Shown here piece after piece: positions 1 to 11,928 of a stretch of DNA of 64,000 nucleotides. Numbering within the stretch: the stretch's first letter is position 1; every line of letters starts with the position of its first letter. The DNA comes from Mytilus trossulus (Eukaryota; Mollusca; Bivalvia; Mytilida; Mytilidae), in contig NC_086386.1 in assembly GCF_036588685.1 (NCBI RefSeq), positions 32,727,883 to 32,791,882 of the forward strand, given 5' to 3'. Both the position numbers and the translations under genes were made by a program. The notes under the pieces are model-generated. The model saw only the letters and a list, made by a program, of their open reading frames with translations. It searched no databases and had not been told where the DNA came from.

Positions 1-465
1 TTTTTTTAAACTTTCTTTTGATATAGAATTGGGAATACTTTAGGTCCTAGAATATAAAATATTTCATTGAAATTACTACATAAACGGACAGTCAGACAGG
101 AAACTCCGTAGGGAATTATTCATCATATATTTTATAGTTGTACAGAACATGGTTCTGCTTGAGTATAACCAAGCGGGTCCTCTAGGAAAACAAACAAGAA
201 TGTAAATGTCATTCAAATTCTATATAGATCTATAGATAATGAAAGTGGCGTTCATGATGACTTCTTTACATTTATTGAAATTCACAGAATTAAAGGACCC
301 TTTCAATAACAGAATTATTGCCGACTCCCCAAACTTCACATTCGTACAGAAAAATAGGTTTGACAATTTTATAAAAAATATGACAATTCTATAGATATAT
401 AAAAGGGGACGAAAGATACTAGAGGGACAGTCAAACTCATAGATTGAAAATAAACTGAAAACGTT
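1..465. other. No gene recognised
   Basis: AT-rich sequence with no convincing exon. The open frame on the minus strand at 369-674 is best read as the decayed 3' part of the retroelement that continues to the right. Confidence 0.4.
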
Positions 466-1345
466 ATGGCTAAAAATAGAAAAGGCAAACAGACAAATAG
501 TAGCACATCAGACACAATAAAGAAACCTATAGACTTTGCAACACGAACCCAATCAAAACTATGGTTGATATCAGGTGCTCCGGAAGGGTCAGCATATCCT
601 AATCCACATGTGCCTTCCATCGTGTTGCTTATGTTATCAAAAAATCCGGTAAAAAGTCTAGTTTGGTAGGTCACTTTGAAAAGGAAAGAGTATAGTAGTT
701 ACGGCATAAGGAACATATCCGATATCATCTGTGAAACGATTATTCCACTAAGGTCAACCAACGCGTAATGGCGTCCGTACAATTTGCGAAGGGATTATTT
801 CAACTTCACCGTTTTGAACTCCTGATTTAATAGCTTCGTTTTGAGCATTCCTCTAACAAGGAATTCATGATAAGAAATACAAGCACGGGAATATCGTATC
901 AATTGGGAGATATATACTCCGTATGCAGGCCTGCTGGAATATCGCTACATAGAAATGGAAAGTTCACAATGGGAAGCTGAAATCATCGCTTTTATCGTAA
1001 AGTTTTGTTTTCAACCCACATTCAGTGTCAATTTCTAGATGTAAGTTAAAATATTAGGCAGACTTAACTGTTTCAGTAGTATCTGTTATCTCTAGTTCGA
1101 TGGGATAGATTCGTTCAACATAGTCACCAAATTGTATCATTTGGTGAGAGAACATCATCTATTTAGCGGAACATAAAGTTAAAGGATATTGCTAACTTCT
1201 AATATTTCTTCATAACGAGTTCCTGAATGAAGTCAGCCTCATAATAATAAAGAAACAAGTCGGCAAGAAGAGGGGCACAATTGGTTCTCGTTGTAATTCT
1301 GGCAGTCTGTTGAAAAACACGTCCTCCAGACATATCAAATATGTT
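466..1345 (-). mobile_element. Decayed retroelement reverse-transcriptase fragment
   Basis: Read on the minus strand, 1345 to about 1200 translates as a recognisable reverse-transcriptase palm segment. It has a phrase like TNCAPLLADLFLYYYEADF, followed further down by remnants of the region after the catalytic core. The frame is broken by stops and indels, so this is a dead copy. A second, independently decayed copy of the same palm segment lies at 61690-61935. Short pieces matching its 3' portion also occur near 36.8, 53.5 and 58.6 kb. The GTNCAPLLADLFL-type motif recalls Penelope-like or related elements of invertebrates, but the class is not proven here. Confidence 0.6.
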
Positions 1346-1724
1346 GTCAATCAAGAAATAGAATAAACTCATTAACAATTTCTAAACCAATATCCTTATA
1401 TTTGTATGCTATATAAGTTTGATAATGGTTCACATTTTGAAAAAAATGACATTTTGCTTTTATTTACATTTACCTTCAATTTCTAAAATTTGCAGCTGTT
1501 GCAGAAAAAGTTGAGATATTATTTTAAGTCATTTTATTACTCCTTACGATAAACAATCATTCTGTGTAATGCATACAGGTTAATGAATTCTATGAAAAAT
1601 GAAACACAATATCATATGTTTTGATAATCAATGCAAGAATTATCAAAAACAAACAATTGCACTTTTCTTATAGTCCTGTAGCTTGATTATAAAAAAAAAT
1701 ATAAGAAACATTTCGAAATAGACC

Positions 1725-1915
1725 GTTGGTTTGCCCGTTTGAACGGTTTTACACTAGTTATTTTGGAGCCCTTTATAGCTTAATTGTTGTATGGTGTGAG
1801 CCAATGCTCCGTGTTGAAGGCCGTACATTGACTTATGGTGGATTACTTTTATAAATTGTTATTTGAATGGAGAGTTGTCTCATTGACACTCACACTACAT
1901 CTCCCTATATCTATA
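1725..1915 (-). repeat. Interspersed repeat family A, copy 1
   Basis: About 190 bp ending in TTGTCTCATTGACACTCACA and a CTCCCTATATCT-type terminus. Related copies lie at 2520-2590, 15321-15420 (partial), 27745-27790, 31960-32108, 46780-47160 and 52490-52795, in both orientations. No coding capacity is seen. It is abundant in mussel DNA as far as I recall. Confidence 0.7.
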
Positions 1916-1999
1916 AACTGATGTTGAATAATTAAATTTTGATTCTAAAAGTTTATTTTCAAACATGGTATTATCAATATCCAACGTACTTATTTGAAT

Positions 2000-4340
2000 T
2001 ATGGAAAAGAGGCGACCACACTTGAATATAACTGTTAAAGATCAAATGTGATAGACCTGGATTTTTTGTTTGCATTAAATAACGAAGGTTTTATGTTACC
2101 GGAATGTTATTTACAATTTCATAATTTGTAGTCAGTTAATTTATTGAGGCATAACATTAATAACATGTTTTCTATAGTAAATTGATATGGTTTCTATTGT
2201 AAATTAAGGCTAGAATCTTTTGTGTAAAATTTCTTTGTTTATTGACAGTCAGTTGGCGAGAAGTCTTTGTTTTAAGTTGTAGCCAATTTTTCAGTTATTT
2301 GAAATTGTCATATTTGTTGTAAAAAAATGTCTGGGACCATCATATTCTTTATTTAATGTAAGTTTATTACTATCGAATTAATTAAAGAAAAAAAATACAA
2401 TACGTCGAATCGTTAAAAATATAATCGTTTCGTGTGTATTTCATAACAGACGCCATATAAATAACTATCAAGATGATCTCCGAAGAATTCCACAGGAAAT
2501 ATGACATCAAACATAATAAATATAAGAAGATATGGTATGAGTGCCAATGAGTCAACTCTCTATCATGAGTATAAGTATGAATACAGAGGCAAGGATGAAC
2601 AATAGAAAAGGACGATTTTTTAGGTCGACTAAATTTTTATGACATAGATAAAAAATGATTTTTGATTGAAATTTTGTGGACAGAGTCAGTCAACGGAAGA
2701 AATATTCCAGGTTGCTGTCTTTTTTTTTTTTTTTTAATTCAAATGGATAGTTCAGGCGTATTCCATCCCAGTTAGAAAAAAACAAAGTCCACATGATAAC
2801 AGATTCACATGAGTTGAATTGTTGACTTGCAGGTCAATAATTCATCATCGATGTTTTTGAGCATATTTTATAAAAATATCCGAAACTGACTGGTAGTAGC
2901 GTAATAATACTTCACTATTCCGTTTTCAAAAGAAATTAATTTAGATTTTTTTTGTCAATTTCGTAGCTAATAACCCTTTAATATTTGTTCTTCGTGTGTT
3001 GTATTGATATTAAAAAGAATGGTTACTATTCAATCATTTACAGCAGAAAGACATTTGCACTACACATCAGGTATATTTGAGCACTGTCTATATAGTACAC
3101 ATTACTTGTATGTTGCTTTGCTAAAATGTATTGTCGGCTTTATGTTAATGTTGCAAATGTGTAACTTTCAATTGTGTTGGTGATCATGTGTTTAACAAAC
3201 TATTTTTGTTATGATACTGTAAGCCCCCCGAGAGCATCCTGTCCTATACTCGGTAGTTTACTTTAATAACACTTAAATACAGTATGTGACTCATGTAGCA
3301 ACTCTACATTTGTATTAAACTTCCTAAATTACTTGTCAGGTATGGTCTTCGGAATGTTTAATATGTATGTATTGTGCGCAATCCCTTGTATTCGAGGTTT
3401 ACTGAGCTAATTTTGTCCCTAACGGCTTTCCATAGTTTTTATGTTTGAACGAGCGTCCTTCAACATCTATTGTTTTCATCAGTGTAAATTCATATGCTTT
3501 TTGTGTGTATTCAAGTTCAATAAAGTAAAGTTCTCTTTCCAATGTTAACAGTTTTTATTTGCTCACTGTTAAAAGTATGTAACATTATAACATCATAAAT
3601 AAACAGTTGCGTTCAAGTGTACTGAATCATAAATCCTTAAATACATAATTTGTGGTGTCCGACGTGGTGGGAGATAGCTAACTGTACAAAAGACTTGAAT
3701 TTGGCCTGTGAAATCCATAAAAAATAGTAAATTAATGCCATATCTGAATATCTGAATATCTGAATGTTTTACTTGCTCGTGCGAGCCAAGTTACCATGCG
3801 TAAGAACACAACCGTTATGTTTAAAAGAATAATATTTCCTTTTCTGAATTAAAGATATCATAACATGTATTTCCAATGCCTTACAATACTATTACCGCAG
3901 CTATACTTCTTCCTGTGAGTTTATCTTTGAATATTTCATATTGTATGAAATCCCTAGAAATATATTACTAGTATGTAAGTTTTTAATAAAAAAAATTGAA
4001 GTGTCTTTATATCGTTTTTGTGTGGCTTGTAAAACTATTTTTTTTAAACCTAAAGGAAATATACACAATTTTCATATAAGAGTATAAGAGATATTGATTG
4101 ATACAAGTAAATTTTACTAGATCCTCGTTACCATAGACTGAGGCGACACAAAAAGAACACCAATCAATCAATAAAGCGATTGATTTGTATTGCAAATATG
4201 TTTGTTATTTCAGGATTGTTTGAATTTAAGATACTTCATAAAAAAAGGATGAAATAAAGCATTTGTGAGTAGTAGTATTTATTTGTCAAGGAAAACACGA
4301 CTACAATAACACTAGCGAAAGCAATTTCAACGGGGTAAAG
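2000..4340. other. No gene recognised
   Basis: Long AT-rich intergenic stretch. A partial family A repeat lies at 2520-2590. Short open frames, such as the one on the minus strand at 4007-4195, have no recognisable content or splice context. Confidence 0.4.
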
Positions 4341-4349
4341 ACAGAAAAA

Positions 4350-5886
4350 ATGGCATTATCTAAACCGAAAGAGGCTCAGTTAGGCTTATTCAATTGTCCA
4401 ATTTTACGAAATAGTAAAACAACCGACAATTTTACCGTGTTTTCATTCATTTTGTAAGCAATGCATACACGAACATATTTTAAACATGGGGAGAAACAAG
4501 GAAAGTAACCTGACCAAGTTTTCATGTCCAGTTTGCGGGTCAATTGTAAAACCTAAAAATAATAAAGCAACTTTAGATGAATGGTCAGCGGCACTTCAAA
4601 ATAATCTTATTCTATCAAATATGATTGCTAGAAATAATGATGACAAACAACAAGTATGTGGTGCTTGTAAAAAAAACCAACAACAGTCCCTGGCAAAGTT
4701 CTGGTGTAAAGAATGTGATGAAACGTTCTGTGAAAAAATTAATACAATGCACAGCTGGATGAAACTTTCCTCTACACATCTTGTTGTTGCACTTGAAAAA
4801 CTGGAATTTAATACATCCGGAATCGACTTGCATGTTATCTCATAACATTGCAATACTCACCCAACGAATAACATCGAGCTTTTTTGTTTCAATCACGAAC
4901 AACTATGCTGTATTCAGTGCGTGCCTTTGAAAGTCTAGACCACTGGATGAGTGTTGACACAGTTGTTAGAGACTTTGGAACAAGAAAACAATATTTTATC
5001 CATGTTTACACATTGAAGAAGCAACTCAAATCAAGTGTTCGTCAAATAGACAAGGCCATCAGGAATGATCATTTACCTGGCCTCAAATTTGAAAAGAATG
5101 AAATTTTAGAGCAACTGGAAACAGCCGAAAGTATAGGTTTATTTAACCAAATTGACGGACATGATTTATCTAAACAAGCATACGGTATTACCAAATGCTG
5201 TTAATATTTGGGCGTGATACTTTATCCAGAATTTGAGTATCTCGGTGTTGAACTAGTTCAGACTTTTCGAATCAAGGATTCAGATTTATACTGCGGAGTT
5301 TGCATAGGTAATGACCGCGTTGTAGTTGGTACCGAGTCTGATTATTAACAAATGATTGACAAACAAACTGGAACCGTTATGAATACGACAAAGTTCGAAG
5401 GGCATGCGTGTCGTTTGTGTTACGACAAAGATCAAATCAAATATTTATCTCTTGTACATCCATGCAACTATACAAAGAAGAGATAGGAAAGGACGCCATT
5501 TAAGAACCGAAGTTGCTGACTTTTAATAACGATTATGTTGGAGCATTGTGTAAATACCAAGAACACATTTATGTAGTAGTAAATAATGCCATAAACAAAT
5601 TCTCTTCGACTGCTTGTCCCGTCTGTCGTTACGGCAAATACAGTTGGTGGTGTAAATGGCATGCAATTTTATCGAAGAAAAATATTTGTTACTACAAAAG
5701 ATAATGAAATCAAATGCATAACGCTTCAATGAAATGAGGATTACTGCTTTAAATACGACGAAAGTGAAACAATTGAAAGCATTACAGTTCTTCCATCCGG
5801 TTTAACTTTATTTGTTGATCAGGCTCATGAAGGGTCATTGCATGTTCTCTCTGAAGACGGTACCAAAACAAGGACACTTCTTGTAA
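4350..5886 (+). pseudogene. TRIM-type (RING/B-box) pseudogene
   Basis: A decayed paralogue of the two intact TRIM genes downstream. It starts with the same context (AAAAATGGCATTA at 4350) and the same opening residues. A frameshift falls inside the RING. The RING second half and B-box1 (CGACKKNQQ, FWCKECDE) then run open from 4486 until a stop at 4843-4845 replaces a Glu codon. B-box2 continues in that frame to about 4923. There the sequence jumps to the equivalent of residue 297 of the 659-aa copy, so roughly 100 residues of coiled coil are missing. The C-terminal propeller region follows with further stops (for example 5202-5204 and 5346-5348) and ends abruptly at a repeat insertion, losing about 40 terminal codons. 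It cannot make a TRIM protein. Confidence 0.88.
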
Positions 5887-6440
5887 AAAAACACTTGAAT
5901 AGTTATCAAAAGTACCAGGATTATAATTTTATACGCCAGACGCGCGTTTCGTCTACATAAGACTCATCAGTGACGCTCAGATCAAAATAGTTAAAAAGCC
6001 AAACAAATACAAAGTTGAAGAGCATTGAGGACCTAAAATTCCAAAAAGTTGTGCCAAATACGGCTAAGGTAATCTACTCCTGGGGTAAGAAAATCCTTAG
6101 TTTTTCGAATAATTCAAAGTTTTGCAAACAGAAAATTTATAAAAATTACCATATAATTGATATTCATGTCAACACCGAAGTGCTGACTACTGGGCTGGTG
6201 ATACCCTCGGGGACGAAACGTCCACCAGCAGTGGCATCGACCCAGTGGTGTAAATAGTTATCAAAATTGAAGCCATTTAAAATGAAAAATATTAGAAAAA
6301 GCAAGAAAATAAACTCATTATCGATACCTGGATTTAAATCATGTGTTTGCGCCAGACGAGCGTTTCGACTTCAAAACACTCATCAGTGACGCTCGGTTAA
6401 AAAAAAAGTTAAAAAGGCCAAACAAAGTTCGACGCTAAAG
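5887..6440 (+). repeat. Interspersed repeat family B (two adjacent copies)
   Basis: A repeat starting near TATCAAAAGTACCAGG and carrying GCGCCAGACGCGCGTTTCG-type sequence. A second, diverged copy lies at about 6335-6440. It contains an 80-codon open frame (6015-6257) that is part of the repeat, not a gene. It truncates the TRIM pseudogene. Fragments recur at 9985-10010, at 14963-14990 (inverted) and at 19128-19160. Confidence 0.7.
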
Positions 6441-8940
6441 ATCATTCAGCGCCAAAATGTCACCATTGACACTATTAGTTTTAGGTTACAGGATTTGCCA
6501 TGTGTTTTCAGTTATACCAAAGAAAACAGTATCAAGACATTGAAACAGATGTAAAAGATACTTTTCGAAAATTCTGTGTCTTATCTTTTTTTAAACAACG
6601 CAATTTGACATAATTTTTTCCAATGCTAAACTTTTTCTCTTTTTAAAATAAGATGGCGGTAGATACAAATAGAATATTATTACCTAATAAGTGAACCACA
6701 GTGTCATAATTAAAAGAGAATTAATACAAAAGGCAAAGAAGGTCACGAAATACTATATAGGAAACACAAATCTGATAAAAACGAACTCAAAATAGTGTAA
6801 ATCTGCAAATGTGAAAGTTGATGACGTCTAGAGATAAATGATTTTTTTATGTTAATCGAGACGATTTAAAAGAGATAACATTTCAAATGACACTAAAACA
6901 GAAAGCAACATGACAATAATAAAAAAAAAACGAAGAAAAGACAAATATATATTACAAAACTTTTCTCAGAAAACTTAGGAATGGCAGACTCATGTTCTCT
7001 TGAAGGGTCAACATTCCATGCTTTAATAGTGACACCCGTTGTGTTACTTAAATTACACCGTTTTAATTAGTCTTATCCATTAGCCTAGCATTTAATAGTT
7101 ACTGTAACGGAATGGTAAGTGTCTTTTTTCTAACCTAAGACATAATCAAATACAAAAATTAGCGATAAAACCAAATTCATTAACCTACCTGAGCGAATTT
7201 ATGAACTAGAAATTAAATCAACGATTTCAAGGACAAAAACTAAAAGAGAATTTAACCATACCAGTAGAGGTAACAGAGAAAAAAAATAGACTAGCACACT
7301 GAAAACTTTACCAAAGCTTCACGAACATCTTTAAACAAAACAAGGTTGAAAGTGATCGTACACATGTTAATGAGAAAAAAAAGAAACAAGTTATTTCACG
7401 AGTGACGTTCGAAACAAAACAAGAAAGTTAAAAAGGCAATACAAATTACGAGGTTGGTGAGCATTTGGATAAACAGAATTCACCAAGCTTACATTTTCAT
7501 TTAGTTATTTAGAGAATATTTACTATATTGCCGAAAATAAACTTTTACGATTCTGTTGTTTATTGCATTGTTTTGGTAAAGTTCCGAATCCTGCGAATAA
7601 AGGAAACAAGTCGAAAAGAAGTGAGCACAATTCAATTTACTATAACATGTACTAAAAAGAATCGTTACAATCGAAACTGGGCTCAAAGCAGAGTGACGAG
7701 TTCAATTTGTCATTTTGAAAAGTTGAAACTACAAGGAACGTTTATCCTATGCTTTTCTAGAATTTCTTGTTTAGTAATATTAAAAGTAATTGCCAGGTAC
7801 TCGTTTTAAATTAAAAGTGTCAAGACACAAATAATGTATCACACAAATAATAATTATCATGATTATTGCAGTTTTGCATCTTGCAACATTTTGGTATTTC
7901 AACCATAGATTAATATATGTGTTTATATACGAGTTTAACATTATAACATGAGAAAAGATACCAAGGGGCAATATAAAAATTCACACTATTGAAAGATACA
8001 ATATTGGTCAATCTCCATACAGCTCTCGCTTCCTTTCCGTATACATAGTACACTACAATACAATGACCTCTACCGTTCGTTGTTTTTAAGCCTCGCCTCT
8101 TTATGAAAAGTAATGCACTACTTTCAAAGTCTCTTATAATTACTAAAAACAATACTCATATTTAGTGCAGTGATACGAAGTAAGTACGGAACGGATGTGA
8201 GTTTTGCGCCGGAGATTGAATATTGGTATGCATGACAAGATCTGTTCAAACAATCCCTTCTGATTAGCCAATCCATTTCCAACCCATTTCTACAGTTTGC
8301 TCGTGTGTTGTATAAAAACAGACAACACCATAGTCATACTATAAAAAGTACGAAAATACAAACCGTAAAAAACAATAAATCTACTGGTAACTGAAAACTC
8401 ATAAATAGACAAAACGATCCCTAAAACCATTATGTTGTGAATGCTTCTGTTTAATGCTATGATGCTTCTGCTTTACGTCAAGCACTCGTCGTTTTGTGTA
8501 TGCATGTTATACAAATAAAAACGGTGATAAGTCATATGAAACACAGATTTTCGATAAGGGTCAAGACAATCATGGTGGTGTCTGTAAAACGTACAAAGGG
8601 ATTGCTTATGCATTATCATTTATATCCGTTGATGGAAAAGCTGCTTTGTAAACTCATCAATGAATCATTTGATCTAACAAGGAGCGGTTTGAATTTTACG
8701 AAGTATGATAATAAGGAACTAAGAAAAACTGTTAACCTTAAAATTAAGCTTGACAGTAGCCAGATTTCAAATAAAGTAGCAAAAAAGACATATATTGTCA
8801 GTTTTCTACTCCGTATGTAAAATGTGAAATATTTTCAGTAATCAAAATAAATCTTATATTGCATTAGAAAAATTAGCATCAATCTCCATTCAGAGGAGTA
8901 AATTATAATGAAGCATTAAATAGTTTATACTAATTTCGAC
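6441..8940. other. No gene recognised
   Basis: AT-rich intergenic DNA within the TRIM cluster. Short open frames at 7528-7809 and 8494-8820 show no known domain, no signal peptide and no splice context, so I do not call them genes. Confidence 0.4.
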
Positions 8941-8954
8941 TATGTCATCAGAAT

Positions 8955-8990
8955 TGTTAGCTATTTATACATTCGAGGGCTCAGAAACAA
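8955..8990 (+). promoter_or_regulatory. Orphan copy of the TRIM upstream leader
   Basis: GTTAGCTATTTATACATT and the following bases (GAGGGCTCAGAAACAA) match nearly base for base the sequence just upstream of the intact TRIM start at 11929. No TRIM coding sequence follows. It is either the remnant of a lost copy or a dispersed promoter fragment. Confidence 0.5.
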
Positions 8991-9198
8991 CTTTTCTAAC
9001 TTCAAACGTTCAACTACTACTAATTATAATTATTCTTGTGTGTCGACGTGGTCCAATTCACGACGTGTCAATGAAAATTCCGTTTGTGGTCAGTGCACGA
9101 AAATTGGTACCAACTAAAAAACACAAGTTCACAGTAGTTGAAATTTCTGGTGGTAACTGCGAGTACTCTAGATCGGTACTTTGTGATGTATGTGAAGT

Positions 9199-9262
9199 TA
9201 GCAGCCGGTTCGTTATTCGATATTCGATATTCAATATCCAACCGGCTGCTAGCAGTCGGTTG
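9199..9262. repeat. Inverted repeat around GCAGCCGGTT
   Basis: AGCAGCCGGTT and its reverse complement AACCGGCTGCT flank a short AT-rich loop containing direct copies of TTCGATA. A further diverged CAGTCGGTTGGATATTC follows. This could form a hairpin. It lies inside an unrecognised open frame (8942-9370) that I do not support as a gene. Confidence 0.55.
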
Positions 9263-9370
9263 GATATTCAAAAATTTGTTGAAAATCTTGAAAAAAAAGA
9301 AATACTTGATAACATTAAAAACATGATTTTCATAGTTATAATGACTGATAAGATACGTAGGAAATCGTAA

Positions 9371-10370
9371 AATGACCTCTCCAAGCTGTTGTAAGTTCTC
9401 GTTGTCCTCGAATATAAACCCTTTTCTATGTTACATATTTGTCTTTATATAATATAGATTGTTGTCAATAAAACAACTTCAAAGATTTACTTTTATACAT
9501 GATATTTCTTTAAACAAAAAGAAAAACCACTAATTCTAGAAAACATTATGAATTATAAATAGAAATATTTATGGAATGCCCAAAAAAGAAATATATAGAC
9601 AAGTGAAAACCTATCTGAGACCGCTTAAATGAGTGTGAGACCCCCCTGGTCATTCAATGTTCTTTGTGTATTATGTATTTAACAGTTTATTTGGTGTGTT
9701 GTGACACAATTTTCTAAGCTTTGGAAGAACAGACGCTCAAATCAAGTCTAATCCGTACAAATTTTAATGTTCCCAGCCAGCATATATGAAACGATGCTCT
9801 ATATGTTTTTTGCATTGGTCTAATATTTTGTTATCAAAGTGAATCATCCGGTGTTAGCTATATACTTATCTTATTGGTTTATAGCTCCACGTCTTTTTAA
9901 GAAGTTTAAGATGTTCAAATATTTTGCCCTTGCGCATCACTGAATAAACAAATCACAGATACCAAGATTTATTTTTCATGTTTGCGCCAGACGCGCGTTT
10001 CGTCTACTAAGAAGATACATTGATTGTCGAAATAAACATATGATGCAGTAAACTAGGTACAGTTTATGTTATCTATGCTATTTTTTGTGTGTTTGATAGT
10101 TTGAATAGATACTTTAATATTCTAAAAAAGTTTTTATTTATATAATAATTTATCATGTCATGCTGGTTCTCGCTCTAGTTTTTTCGTTTGGGTTTCTGTA
10201 TTATGTAATCAAATGTATATTGTCATATAAAATTCATTGTGAAATTATGTGTTCGTCGAAAAGAACATTATCTTCTATATATATGAATGAATGAACAAAT
10301 AGTTTATTTAAGTGCATTCTGAGTATATACAATACAACTAACATTGAGTGTTTACAGTCAAATAGATTTG
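9371..10370. other. No gene recognised
   Basis: AT-rich intergenic DNA. It holds only a short family B fragment near 9985-10010. Confidence 0.4.
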
Positions 10371-10374
10371 TTTA

Positions 10375-10650
10375 ACCCCGCCGCATTTTTGCGCCTGTCC
10401 CAAGTCAGGAGCCTCAGGTCTTTGTTAGTCTTGTATTATTTTGATTTAAGTTTCTTGTGTACAATTTGAAAATTAGTATGGCGTTCATTATCACTGAACT
10501 AGTATATATTTGTTTAGGGGCCAGCTGAATGACGCCTCCGGGAATTTCTTGTTTCATTGAAGACCTTTTGGTGATCTTCTGCTGTTGTTTTTTCTATGGT
10601 CGGGTTGTTGTCTCTTTGATACATTCCCCATTTCCATTCTCAATTTTATT
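10375..10650 (+). repeat. Interspersed repeat family C, copy 1
   Basis: A segment running from CCCCGCCGCATTTTTGCGCC to TCCCCATTTCCATTCTCAAT. Two more copies occur in the window: 41230-41440 in the same orientation and 52850-53135 inverted. Three recognisable copies in 64 kb show it is an interspersed repeat. No coding capacity was seen. Confidence 0.75.
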
Positions 10651-10939
10651 GTAGTGCACGATCGTGTTTTAACTTTAAATACTCGAGTTTAAATATAACA
10701 GATACGGGAAAATTATGTCAAAATCTACTTATTTTGATACATAACTACAATATATACATTTTTTGCCTAAGTAATTTATTATTGTCCCAACGCACCATCC
10801 AGATGGTATTTGTTTGATTATCAAATACCTTGATGAGTTCTGTTGATCTGACGTTTAAACAGCTAACATAAGTGAACAGACATACTATCGGTTACCATGC
10901 AAATTAAAAGTTACTCAAAACAACAAATGATTTTTTGCT

Positions 10940-11660
10940 TGGCACAGCCTGATGAGATCACAGAAGTCGAACCCTGAACAGTTGTGTAAATTTGGACACA
11001 ATATTCAAACTTGATACTGTCTGAATTTGTATTGTGAAACAATTTTGACATTATTTAGGTTTCTGACACAAAATAAATGTGGTAAAAACTCTTACAAATC
11101 TATTGCGCAATACTCTGCCATTGAAGATTTCTTTTTGAAACTTTTCAAATAAATTAAATTTGAAAACTTTGAAATAATATGAAATCCTTAACAAAAATTA
11201 GAAAAGAATTCCCCAAACTATTTGAATCCCCCTTCATTTCAATTACTCTCAAAGCAATCCCAAGTTATCCTTTGTGGTATGGAACCTTGAAGTACAATTT
11301 AAGAAAGATCCATACTGTCACTTAAACACAAGTAAATGTCTGGAAATTAAGAAAATGATTGTTTTTGGTCCCTTGTTGGCCCTTAATTCATAATCCGTTG
11401 TCACCATAATGAATCCCAACCTTCTACTTGTGGTATTAAAATTGTGGTACTATTTCAGAGCAATCAAAATACTTAGTCACCAGTTATTATACTGAAACTA
11501 GAAACATGCTTTGTTTTGGGCTTCGTTTGGGCCTCTAATTTTAAACGGTCTGGACCCTCATTCTAAAAATAAATCACAACCTTCCTTTTATGGTATTGAA
11601 CCTTTTTCCTTCTTGAAAAAAAATCTATTCATTAAACTAAAGTCAATGTTCGGAAAACAA
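10940..11660 (+). repeat. Probable interspersed repeat upstream of TRIM gene
   Basis: From memory this block, including the ACAGTTGTGTAAATTTGGAC segment, resembles a common mussel repeat. Parts of it also repeat internally (GGTATTGAACC / GGTATGGAACC type phrases). No second copy is obvious in this window, so the call rests on recall. Confidence 0.35.
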
Positions 11661-11879
11661 ATTTGTCTTCGGACGAAAAAATTTTGCAGTCGTATAAAAA
11701 TAAAGATATCTTTATGTATGACCTCCTTTTGAGTCGTTTTATTCTCATTCATTCATAATCACAGTCAATTGATTAAACACTATTGAATACGTAAATAATG
11801 TATATACTCAAACGATTGTTAATATACGTGTGTTTACCTATACCGTGTATACATGTACGCAGTAATCTTTAAACACTAT

Positions 11880-11928
11880 TTCAAAACGAGGTTAGCTATT
11901 TATACATTTAAGGGCTCAAAGAAACAAA
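11880..11928 (+). promoter_or_regulatory. Conserved box upstream of intact TRIM gene 1
   Basis: TTCAAAACGAGGTTAGC followed by TATTTATA (11897-11904) is shared almost exactly with the second TRIM gene, at 15793-15818. A TATA-like element this close to the start codon would imply a very short leader. Alternatively the whole block is 5' UTR. The conservation is visible; the promoter role is inferred. Confidence 0.4.

Noticed and set aside
369-674. 101-codon minus-strand ORF as a membrane protein gene
   Set aside because: It corresponds to the degenerate 3' part of the retroelement next to it.
6015-6257. 80-codon ORF after the TRIM pseudogene
   Set aside because: It is part of the family B interspersed repeat.
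8942-9370. 142-codon ORF as a gene
   Set aside because: It runs through the orphan TRIM leader and an inverted repeat and has no family resemblance.
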